The notes under the pieces are model-generated. The model searched no databases. It was not told where the DNA came from and saw only the letters and a list, made by a program, of their open reading frames with translations. From assembly GCA_945938055.1 (NCBI GenBank), contig CAMEUH010000164.1, positions 1-5,882 on the forward strand: DNA of 5,882 nt. The letters are read 5' to 3'. The position numbers were made by a program, and so were the translations under genes. Source of the DNA: an uncultured Eubacteriaceae bacterium (GTDB taxonomy: Bacteria; Bacillota; Clostridia; Lachnospirales; Lachnospiraceae). Positions 1-4,285 of this stretch are shown here, piece by piece. Each line of letters starts with the position of its first letter. The stretch's first letter is position 1.

Positions 1-708
1 TGCTGCAGCACCATTAAAACCATACCAGCCAAACCAGAGGATGAATACACCCAGGGCACCCAGCGGAAGATTATGTCCGATGATAGGCTTTGGATTTCCG
101 TTTTCATCAAATTTTCCGATACGCGGTCCAAGCATTGCAGCACCAATTAAAGCAGTAAGACCACCTACCATATGGATACATGCGGAACCGGCAAAGTCAA
201 TGAATCCCATCTGGGCTAACCAGCCGCCGCCCCATACCCAGTGTGCTTCGATTGGGTATACAACTGCACTGATGATACCGGAATAAATACAATATGTAAT
301 GAATTTTGTTCTTTCTGCCATTGCTCCGGAAACGATGGTGGCAGCAGTTGCGCAGAATACCAGGTTGAATACGAAGTTGCCCCAGTCAAAGTTATAAAAA
401 TCTGTAAAGATTCCAAGTGTAGGAAGACCAATGAGACCGGCAAGAGCGTCTTCTCCTAAAAGTAATCCGGAACCCAGAAAAATAAAAACGACTGTACCAA
501 TACAAAAGTCCATTAAATTCTTCATGATAATGTTACCTGCATTTTTTGCACGGGTAAAACCGGCTTCTACCATGGCAAAACCAGCCTGCATGAAGAATAC
601 CAAAGCGGCTCCTAATAAGAACCAGACACCATGTGTGCCAAATAACATACTGTTTACTGCCTCAGAAGCTGCCTCAAGGGAGGCAGGATCAACATTGAAT
701 AATACCAT
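1..708 (-). CDS. amt: Ammonium transporter (Amt/MEP/Rh family), 3' end outside window
   Basis: This is the N-terminal 236 residues of an ammonium channel of the cytoplasmic membrane, which takes up NH4+/NH3 when nitrogen is scarce. The reading frame runs open to the window edge, so the last third or more is missing. The start is an ATG preceded by AAGGAAGG (716-723) with 7 nt spacing. Visible Amt hallmarks are the first helix around residues 28-50 (FFMQAGFAMVEAG), the family signature FCATAATIVSGAMAER (118-133), and DFAG-x3-HM with Asp171 and His179, which match the structural Asp and first pore (twin) His of E. coli AmtB by their 8-residue spacing. HNLPLGALG...GWYGFN follows at 212-232. The second pore His lies beyond the window. 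There is no extra signal peptide. It lies 135 nt downstream of glnK on the same strand, the classic glnK-amtB arrangement, so the channel is presumably gated by that PII protein. Confidence 0.97.
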   Translation of the reverse strand, partial: MVLFNVDPASLEAASEAVNSMLFGTHGVWFLLGAALVFFMQAGFAMVEAGFTRAKNAGNIIMKNLMDFCIGTVVFIFLGSGLLLGEDALAGLIGLPTLGIFTDFYNFDWGNFVFNLVFCATAATIVSGAMAERTKFITYCIYSGIISAVVYPIEAHWVWGGGWLAQMGFIDFAGSACIHMVGGLTALIGAAMLGPRIGKFDENGNPKPIIGHNLPLGALGVFILWFGWYGFNGAAA

Positions 709-755
709 AATTTTTCCTTCCTTTCTATCCTCATCCGAATAAAAAAAGAAGATAA

Positions 756-805
756 GAATTTCTGAACAATTCATTTGTCAGCAAATTATTATCCCCTTTG
801 ATAAT
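756..805 (-). other. AT-rich spacer between glnK and amt with two weak hairpins
   Basis: The 135-nt glnK-amt spacer holds no ORF and no convincing promoter. On the transcribed strand, a 6-bp stem ATTATC/GATAAT (805-800 and 793-788) closes a six-nucleotide loop AAAGGG. A second, weaker stem GAATT/AATTC (772-768 and 760-756) with a seven-nucleotide loop follows. A T-rich run (747-741 as read on the minus strand) lies 8 nt after the second stem, too far for a classical terminator. These could be mRNA processing or stability elements. Chance folding of AT-rich sequence is equally possible. Confidence 0.3.
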
Positions 806-843
806 TCTTGTTTTTATTCTGTTTTTTAGGGAGAGCGGATTTT

Positions 844-1182
844 TTATACTGCATCATTACCACGCTCACCAGTACGGATACGTACTGCATCTTCTACGGT
901 TGAAATAAAAATTTTACCATCACCATAGTTACCAGTATTGATTTCCTTTACAACTTTATCAACGATTGTATCTACAATCTCTTCACTTACAACGGTTTCG
1001 ACTTTAACCTTTGGAAGAAGATTGACGTTATATTCCACGCCTCTGTAGATTTGCTTGTAACCCTTCTGGGTTCCATAACCCATGATGTTTGTAATCATAA
1101 GTCCGTTTGCCTTACTGTCTTCGAGAATCTTCTTTAAGTCCTCAAGACGTTCCGGCTTGATAATGATTTCCAGTTTTTTCAT
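844..1182 (-). CDS. glnK: PII-family nitrogen regulatory protein (GlnK/GlnB)
   Basis: This is a full-length PII protein of 112 residues, the normal family length. It is a trimeric cytosolic sensor that binds ATP/ADP and 2-oxoglutarate and docks into ammonium channels and other nitrogen-metabolism targets. The T-loop spans about residues 37-55, with QKG at 39-41 (Gln39 contacts 2-oxoglutarate in studied PII proteins) and YRGVEY ending in Tyr51, the residue uridylylated in proteobacterial homologues. The B-loop/C-loop signature GDGKIFI (87-93) contains Lys90, and Arg101 and Arg103 in VRIRTGERG match the nucleotide-binding arginines. The ATG has an excellent site, AAGGAGG (1191-1197), 8 nt upstream. 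Its position directly before amt favours the name glnK; sequence alone cannot separate GlnK from GlnB. The leader carries a promoter, a dyad over the -10 box and a terminator-like hairpin. Whether Tyr51 is modified here is unknown. Confidence 0.97.
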   Translation of the reverse strand: MKKLEIIIKPERLEDLKKILEDSKANGLMITNIMGYGTQKGYKQIYRGVEYNVNLLPKVKVETVVSEEIVDTIVDKVVKEINTGNYGDGKIFISTVEDAVRIRTGERGNDAV

Positions 1183-1212
1183 AATCTGACCCTCCTTGAT
1201 ATTCTTTCCTTA

Positions 1213-1228
1213 TGATGGCCTGCCATCA
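1213..1228 (-). other. Small hairpin in glnK leader, upstream of the ribosome binding site
   Basis: A perfect 6-bp stem TGATGG/CCATCA with a four-base loop CAGG lies between the leader terminator and the glnK Shine-Dalgarno (1191-1197). It has no T tract of its own, so it is not a terminator. It could stabilise the 5' end of the processed mRNA or pair alternatively with the attenuator, since TTCTGAT occurs in both the terminator 5' arm and just before this stem. The function is inferred. Confidence 0.4.
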
Positions 1229-1232
1229 GAAT

Positions 1233-1267
1233 AAAAAAAGACGTCCTGAATCAATCAGAACGCCTTT
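1233..1267 (-). terminator. Intrinsic terminator in the glnK leader (probable attenuator)
   Basis: Read on the minus strand, AAAGGCGTTCTGA (1267-1255) pairs with TCAGGACGTCTTT (1249-1237) to give 13 consecutive pairs, two of them G-U, around a five-base loop TTGAT. Seven T residues (1239-1233) overlap and follow the 3' arm. This is a textbook rho-independent terminator oriented toward glnK. Because the predicted glnK transcription start is about 1275, the hairpin begins roughly 8 nt into the transcript and would stop most RNAs at about 43 nt unless something relieves it. It could alternatively serve readthrough from the membrane-protein gene upstream, which lacks a good terminator of its own. 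Confidence 0.85.
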
Positions 1268-1275
1268 GTTCGTAT

Positions 1276-1294
1276 AACTGTATTATACACAGTT
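1276..1294. promoter_or_regulatory. Dyad overlapping the glnK -10 box (candidate operator)
   Basis: An inverted repeat AACTGT (1276-1281) and ACAGTT (1289-1294) is separated by 7 bp that contain the complete -10 hexamer. The dyad reaches almost to the predicted start site, where a bound protein would block RNA polymerase. The pattern does not fit the Bacillus TnrA/GlnR consensus TGTNA-N7-TNACA. No regulator can be named, and a 6+6 repeat could be fortuitous. Confidence 0.4.
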
Positions 1295-1309
1295 GAAATC
1301 ATCTGTCAA
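1282..1309 (-). promoter_or_regulatory. Sigma-A-type promoter of glnK-amt
   Basis: On the minus strand, TTGACA (1309-1304) and TATAAT (1287-1282) match both consensus hexamers perfectly with a 16-bp spacer. The predicted start is near 1275. A perfect core promoter in front of a nutrient-controlled operon implies that control is exerted by a repressor or by attenuation downstream, consistent with the two elements found there. Confidence 0.88.
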
Positions 1310-1362
1310 TAACTTTTTTAATATTTTTTGAAAAAAATTATTGTTTTTAAAGCAAAGTGCTT

Positions 1363-1881
1363 TTATTTCTTAATAAACAAGTGCCGGGAAGCATTATACA
1401 TTGAAAAACAATAGTATAGACAAGACATTAATAAAATAATCCGGGCAATCTGTACCAGTATGGGAATTAGAGTAGTATATGCCATAAAATAGAGAAATGC
1501 AACAATTCCGCACAAGGTCCAGATAGGGCGGAAGTTTCTGGTAATAGCCAGTTCATTAACACTTTTGGCTGATTCAATCAGAGATTCGGTAAAATAATAG
1601 GTGAAATAAATGTAAAAAAATGTATTAATGCCAAGGAGTACACCGGATACGGTTGTTCCGGATACGCCAGCCAGTGGAACAACAAAAGTAAACAGTGAAA
1701 AAGGTATGGAAATAATAGCGTAACGTTTTGCCTTGCGGGACATTGTACCGCAAAGAGACCATTTTAACGTACCGATGGTTAAGATAATGGCACCGGCAAG
1801 ATTGAGAAAATAAAAGTCAAAAGCAATACCAAAAGAATTTACAAGGATTCCGGCAATACAAAGTAAAAGAAAAGTATTCAT
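1363..1881 (-). CDS. Six-helix integral membrane protein of unknown function
   Basis: This is a 172-residue protein that I do not recognise. It is dominated by hydrophobic stretches, with about six predicted membrane helices at residues 3-21, 23-40, 54-72, 78-97, 119-137 and 139-161. Short basic loops (SRKAKRYA at 48-55, and a C-terminal tail ending in FIKK) suggest a cytoplasmic C-terminus by the positive-inside rule. I see no catalytic or transporter signature. The ATG is preceded by AGGAGG (1887-1892) at 5-nt spacing and by a good promoter, so the gene appears real and monocistronic. It lies upstream of glnK on the same strand, but glnK has its own promoter, so a functional link is not implied. 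Divergent transcription from the 2061 gene is the only other contextual clue. Confidence 0.85.
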   Translation of the reverse strand: MNTFLLLCIAGILVNSFGIAFDFYFLNLAGAIILTIGTLKWSLCGTMSRKAKRYAIISIPFSLFTFVVPLAGVSGTTVSGVLLGINTFFYIYFTYYFTESLIESAKSVNELAITRNFRPIWTLCGIVAFLYFMAYTTLIPILVQIARIILLMSCLYYCFSMYNASRHLFIKK

Positions 1882-1908
1882 AAACTCCTCCTAAAAGTTG
1901 ATTTCTTT

Positions 1909-1937
1909 ATTATAGCATTAGTCACCTGCATGCGCAA
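1909..1937 (-). promoter_or_regulatory. Promoter of the six-helix membrane protein gene
   Basis: Read on the minus strand, TTGCGC (1937-1932) and TATAAT (1914-1909) are 17 bp apart. TGC immediately precedes the -10, forming an extended -10. It lies 28 nt upstream of the ATG, leaving a short leader that contains the AGGAGG site. Confidence 0.75.
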
Positions 1938-1970
1938 TAAAGGAACAGACGGCGAATTATTAAAAAAGGG

Positions 1971-1999
1971 TTAAATTTTTTGCGAGATTATGTTATAAT
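1971..1999 (+). promoter_or_regulatory. Candidate sigma-A promoter of the 132-residue protein gene
   Basis: TTAAAT (1971-1976) and TATAAT (1994-1999) are 17 bp apart, and TGT (1991-1993) in front of the hexamer forms an extended -10. The predicted start is around 2006, giving a leader of about 55 nt. The -35 is only fair, but the extended -10 compensates. Confidence 0.6.
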
Positions 2000-2011
2000 A
2001 AAGAAAAATAT

Positions 2012-2019
2012 GCCGATAT
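2012..2019 (+). promoter_or_regulatory. Exact sigma-28 (SigD/FliA)-type -10 box
   Basis: GCCGATAT is identical to the Bacillus SigD -10 consensus and lies about 41 nt upstream of the ATG, a sensible promoter distance. A matching TAAA at the expected 14-16 bp upstream is missing: that position reads TTAT or TATA. TAAA at 1999-2002 is only 9 bp away. It is therefore a suggestive half-site for motility-linked expression, not a proven promoter. Confidence 0.35.
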
Positions 2020-2060
2020 ATTGACTATAAACAGATTCTGATGGGAAAGGAGCTGACGAC

Positions 2061-2459
2061 ATGACAATTTCAAAAATGGATGGAAATCTATATGATTATG
2101 GGAATCTATCAAAAATTCGTGGGAATTATAATCAGGAAGCACTTCGGAACATACCGGAACCTGTAAAAGAGACGGAAGAAAATTTGTCTGCAGTTTCGGA
2201 TGCAAAAACGTCTGAAATAAAAGCTCCAAAGATTCTGGCAGAGGGTCAGCTGGAGGATTTTGCTTTTGATTTTAAGAAGAATAAAGAATTTTCCATGGTT
2301 GGCGAAGACAGCCGGATTGAAAATCTGGATTTGGAAAAGAATGTTGCAGACAGTCGGAAAGATGAACTACTGGATCAGTATCGTTATTTTGTTGGAGGAG
2401 AAAATACTTCCATACAATACGCATCGCCAGACGGTGTGGTAACCAGGGTAAATCGGTAA
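2061..2459 (+). CDS. Small acidic soluble protein of unknown function
   Basis: This 132-residue protein has no membrane segment or signal peptide and I cannot assign it to a named family. Its ATG has AAAGGAG (2046-2052) 8 nt upstream. The first 65 residues are polar and probably disordered, including a Pro/Glu/Ser-rich stretch at 30-60. Residues 65-112 look like the conserved, folded part: FDFKKNKEF, then an Asp/Glu/Leu-rich helix-like run (RIENLDLEKNVADSRKDEL), ending in the aromatic QYRYFVGG. Charged heptad-like spacing there suggests a short coiled coil or helical protein-binding segment. Two possible promoters precede it, one with a sigma-28-type -10 box. Together with the YjfB-type gene 2.8 kb away, this hints at a motility-related role, but that is inference. 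No clear terminator follows before the tRNA promoter. Confidence 0.8.
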   Translation: MTISKMDGNLYDYGNLSKIRGNYNQEALRNIPEPVKETEENLSAVSDAKTSEIKAPKILAEGQLEDFAFDFKKNKEFSMVGEDSRIENLDLEKNVADSRKDELLDQYRYFVGGENTSIQYASPDGVVTRVNR

Positions 2460-2506
2460 AAGGATTAATTGAAACCATGTAATTTAAAAAATTTTTAAAA
2501 TAGGGG

Positions 2507-2535
2507 TTGCATTCTTAATTTACTTCTGATATAAT
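2507..2535 (+). promoter_or_regulatory. tRNA-Gln promoter
   Basis: TTGCAT (2507-2512) and TATAAT (2530-2535) are spaced by 17 bp with TGA directly before the -10 (extended -10). This is a strong stable-RNA-type promoter that would start near 2542, about 20 nt before the mature tRNA. Confidence 0.85.
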
Positions 2536-2541
2536 CTCATT

Positions 2542-2560
2542 TGTTCGCAACAACCGAACA
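2542..2560 (+). other. Hairpin in the tRNA-Gln 5' leader
   Basis: TGTTCG (2542-2547) and CGAACA (2555-2560) form a 6-bp stem with a seven-base loop, ending one base before the first nucleotide of the mature tRNA. It would form in the precursor transcript next to the RNase P cleavage site and may assist folding or processing. Confidence 0.45.
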
Positions 2561-2561
2561 T

Positions 2562-2635
2562 TGGGCTTTCGCCAAATTGGTAAGGCACTGGATTCTGATT
2601 CCAGCATTGTGGGGGTTCGAGTCCCTCAAGCCCAG
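2562..2635 (+). tRNA. tRNA-Gln (anticodon CUG)
   Basis: A complete cloverleaf is visible. The acceptor TGGGCTT (2562-2568) pairs perfectly with AAGCCCA (2628-2634). The D stem is GCC/GGC, and the anticodon stem CTGGA/TCCAG encloses the loop TTCTGAT, with anticodon CTG at 2595-2597. The T stem GGGGG/CCCTC (one G-U) surrounds TTCGAGT. The U1-A72 pair, the three-pair D stem and the discriminator G73 are typical of glutamine tRNAs. It reads CAG codons; CAA needs a UUG isoacceptor elsewhere. The variable region is six bases (CATTGT), one more than the usual five, and the 3' end reads CTA, so CCA must be added enzymatically. In bacteria of this type the tRNA is often first charged with Glu and amidated by GatCAB (known for the group, not visible here). 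Confidence 0.96.
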
Positions 2636-2640
2636 CTATG

Positions 2641-2679
2641 AGCTGTTATACAATGAACGATTGTATAACAGCTTTTTTT
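2641..2679 (+). terminator. Intrinsic terminator of tRNA-Gln
   Basis: AGCTGTTATACAAT (2641-2654) and ATTGTATAACAGCT (2660-2673) form a perfect 14-bp stem with loop GAACG, followed by an uninterrupted T tract (2673-2679). It starts 6 nt after the discriminator base, so it also defines the tRNA 3' trailer. Confidence 0.95.
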
Positions 2680-2701
2680 CTATCAAAATATGACATGTAT
2701 G

Positions 2702-2707
2702 GGTGAT
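2702..2707 (+). promoter_or_regulatory. Ribosome binding site that decides the thioesterase start
   Basis: GGTGAT matches the 3' part of the anti-Shine-Dalgarno complement (AGGAGGTGAT). Aligned to 16S rRNA, its GG lies 7 nt before the ATG at 2711, the ideal position. The in-frame ATGs at 2690 and 2699 have no such site upstream, so 2711 is preferred. Confidence 0.6.
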
Positions 2708-2710
2708 GAA

Positions 2711-3418
2711 ATGTACGAAGAAGACTGGCAGGTAAGATTTAGTGAGTGCGACAGGAACCAGCAGCTGACCTATAGCGGCATAGTGAATTATTTTCAGGAT
2801 TGCAGTAATCTTCAGTCAGAAAAACTGGGAGCCGGATGTTCCTATCTGGAGGAACGAAACCGGGCATGGATTTTGGATTTCTGGCAGATTGTAATTGAAA
2901 GAAGACCGCATTCTTTTGAGAGGATAAAAACCGGAACCTGGGCGAGCGGATTTAAAGGCTTTTTCGGATTGCGGAATTTTATCATGAAATCGAAGGATGG
3001 TGAGCTTCTTGCATATGCCAATTCCTATTGGGTTTATTTGGACATGCTGACGGGAAGACCGGTGCGGATTACGGAAGATGAGGCATCTGTATATCCGGTG
3101 GAGCCGGCATTTCAGATGGATTATGCGGACAGAAAGATACCAGTGCCGCAGGAATTGGAACTGCTGGGTGAAACAGTTGTGAATGAGCATCAGATTGATT
3201 TGTACCATCACATGAATAATGGGCGATATATTGAACTTGCGGCGGACTATTTGCAGGAGCAGCAGAATGTAAGGCAAATCTGCTGTCAATATAAGAAACA
3301 GGCAAAACAAAATGATAAGATAAAGATTTACGGGAATTTTGCAAAGGAGAGAGAAACCATCGTTTTAAAAGATGCTGAGGATGGCATTTACGCGGTGGTA
3401 AGTTTTGATAAAAAATAA
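2711..3418 (+). CDS. Acyl-ACP thioesterase (double hot-dog fold)
   Basis: This 235-residue protein (242 if the ATG at 2690 is used) matches bacterial FatA/FatB-type acyl-ACP thioesterases, which hydrolyse acyl-ACP to free fatty acid and ACP in the cytosol. The N-terminal hot-dog domain (about 1-125) has the opening VRFSECDRNQQLTYSGIVNY, the FQDCS motif and a long central helix. The C-terminal hot-dog (about 145-235) carries the family catalytic loop at 163-173, here DLYHHMNNGRY. Asp163, His167 and the NN pair are kept, but the Asn expected in DxNxH is Tyr165 (codon TAC, one base from AAC). The downstream acidic position is Asp179 rather than Glu. Activity may therefore be altered or rely on other residues. 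It is the first gene of an operon with the S1 protein gene (19-nt gap) and the protease gene. No convincing promoter lies between it and the tRNA terminator. Confidence 0.88.
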   Translation: MYEEDWQVRFSECDRNQQLTYSGIVNYFQDCSNLQSEKLGAGCSYLEERNRAWILDFWQIVIERRPHSFERIKTGTWASGFKGFFGLRNFIMKSKDGELLAYANSYWVYLDMLTGRPVRITEDEASVYPVEPAFQMDYADRKIPVPQELELLGETVVNEHQIDLYHHMNNGRYIELAADYLQEQQNVRQICCQYKKQAKQNDKIKIYGNFAKERETIVLKDAEDGIYAVVSFDKK

Positions 3419-3437
3419 GAAAACGGAGAGACGATGT

Positions 3438-4262
3438 ATGATTGAAATTGGAAAAAACCAGTGCTTGAATGTAGTGAAAAAAACAGATTTCGGGGTTTAT
3501 CTTGGAACGGCAGAAGAAAGGATTCTTTTGCCAAAGAAACAGGCTCCAGCTGATTTGGAGATTGGGGATGCCATGGAGGTATTTGTCTACAGGGATTCTG
3601 AGGACCGACTGATTGCAACGGTCAATAAGCCTCTTATCATGCTTGGAATGGTAGCAAAACTTAAGGTTAAGGAAACAACTAAAATTGGAGCATTTCTTGA
3701 CTGGGGACTGGAAAAAGATTTATTTCTTCCGTTTAAAGAGCAGACTTATAAGGTATGCCCGGGAGATGAATGCATGGTGACGCTGTATGTGGATAAGAGC
3801 CAGCGCCTGTGTGCAACCATGAAGGTGTATAATCATCTTGCCACGGCAGAAAACTACCAGAAAGATGATAAGGTAACAGGCATTGTATATGAAATTAAAC
3901 CGGAAATGGGAGCGTTTGTAGCTGTAGATTTCCGTTATCACGGAATGATTCCGAAAAATGAGCTTTATGGAAATGTAAAACCGGGAGATATTGTTTATGG
4001 AAGAATTATTAAAATCAGACCGGATGGAAAGCTGGATATCAGTATTCGTGAAAAGGCGTATCTGCAGATGGATGAAGATGCAGAGTTCCTTTTGAAATAC
4101 ATGGAGAAAAACGGGGGAAGAATAGAGTTTACGGATAAGGCAGATCCGGAACAGATTAAGCAATGTACCGGAATGAGCAAAAATGCATTTAAACGTGCTG
4201 TCGGGAGGCTTTTAAAGGCTGGGAAAATTTCCATTGAAAAAGATGGAATCATTCAGAAATAA
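3438..4262 (+). CDS. cvfB: CvfB-family S1-domain RNA-binding protein
   Basis: This 274-residue protein has the architecture of CvfB/YitL proteins: three tandem S1-type OB folds followed by a winged helix. S1-like units lie at about 1-64 (GVYLGT..ILLPKKQAP), 68-131 (KIGAFLDWGL..LFLPFKEQ) and 145-205 (EMGAFVAV..GMIPKNELYG..GRIIKIRPDGKLDISI). The C-terminal domain at about 212-274 is a winged helix with the recognition-helix-like SKNAFKRAVGRLLKAGKI. CvfB of Staphylococcus aureus affects virulence-gene expression and binds RNA; the role here is presumably post-transcriptional, but no target is known. An upstream TTG at 3405 would overlap the thioesterase end. The ATG at 3438, with GGAGAG (3425-3430) at 7-nt spacing, is preferred. 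The usual family length is just under 300 residues, so the protein is complete. Confidence 0.9.
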   Translation: MIEIGKNQCLNVVKKTDFGVYLGTAEERILLPKKQAPADLEIGDAMEVFVYRDSEDRLIATVNKPLIMLGMVAKLKVKETTKIGAFLDWGLEKDLFLPFKEQTYKVCPGDECMVTLYVDKSQRLCATMKVYNHLATAENYQKDDKVTGIVYEIKPEMGAFVAVDFRYHGMIPKNELYGNVKPGDIVYGRIIKIRPDGKLDISIREKAYLQMDEDAEFLLKYMEKNGGRIEFTDKADPEQIKQCTGMSKNAFKRAVGRLLKAGKISIEKDGIIQK

Positions 4263-4285
4263 GTGTGATTAAAGGTGTGAGTGAA

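Noticed and set aside
41..742. Three plus-strand open frames (41-286, 241-459, 431-742)
   Set aside because: They lie opposite the amt coding sequence, whose translation gives a continuous, motif-rich Amt protein; none has a ribosome binding site.
1200..1232. Possible sigma-54 promoter (TGGCA) before glnK
   Set aside because: The GC of the -12 element is missing at the required distance, and the TGGCA lies in a small hairpin.
1276..1294. TnrA/GlnR binding site
   Set aside because: The dyad spacing does not fit TGTNA-N7-TNACA.
1349..1365. Stem AAAGCA/TGCTTT just after the membrane-protein gene
   Set aside because: It is only 6 bp with a three-base loop and is followed by A residues rather than T on the transcribed strand, so it is not a credible terminator.
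2562..2635. tRNA gene as an integration (att) site for a mobile element
   Set aside because: No integrase gene and no second copy of the tRNA 3' end is present in the window.
2816..3344. Long minus-strand open frames opposite the thioesterase gene
   Set aside because: Composition is His/Cys/Ser-rich and typical of an antisense shadow; the plus-strand frame has a recognised family and a binding site.
3405..3437. TTG at 3405 as start of the S1-domain protein
   Set aside because: It would overlap the thioesterase end, has no binding site and adds a non-conserved basic stretch; ATG 3438 has GGAGAG at good spacing.
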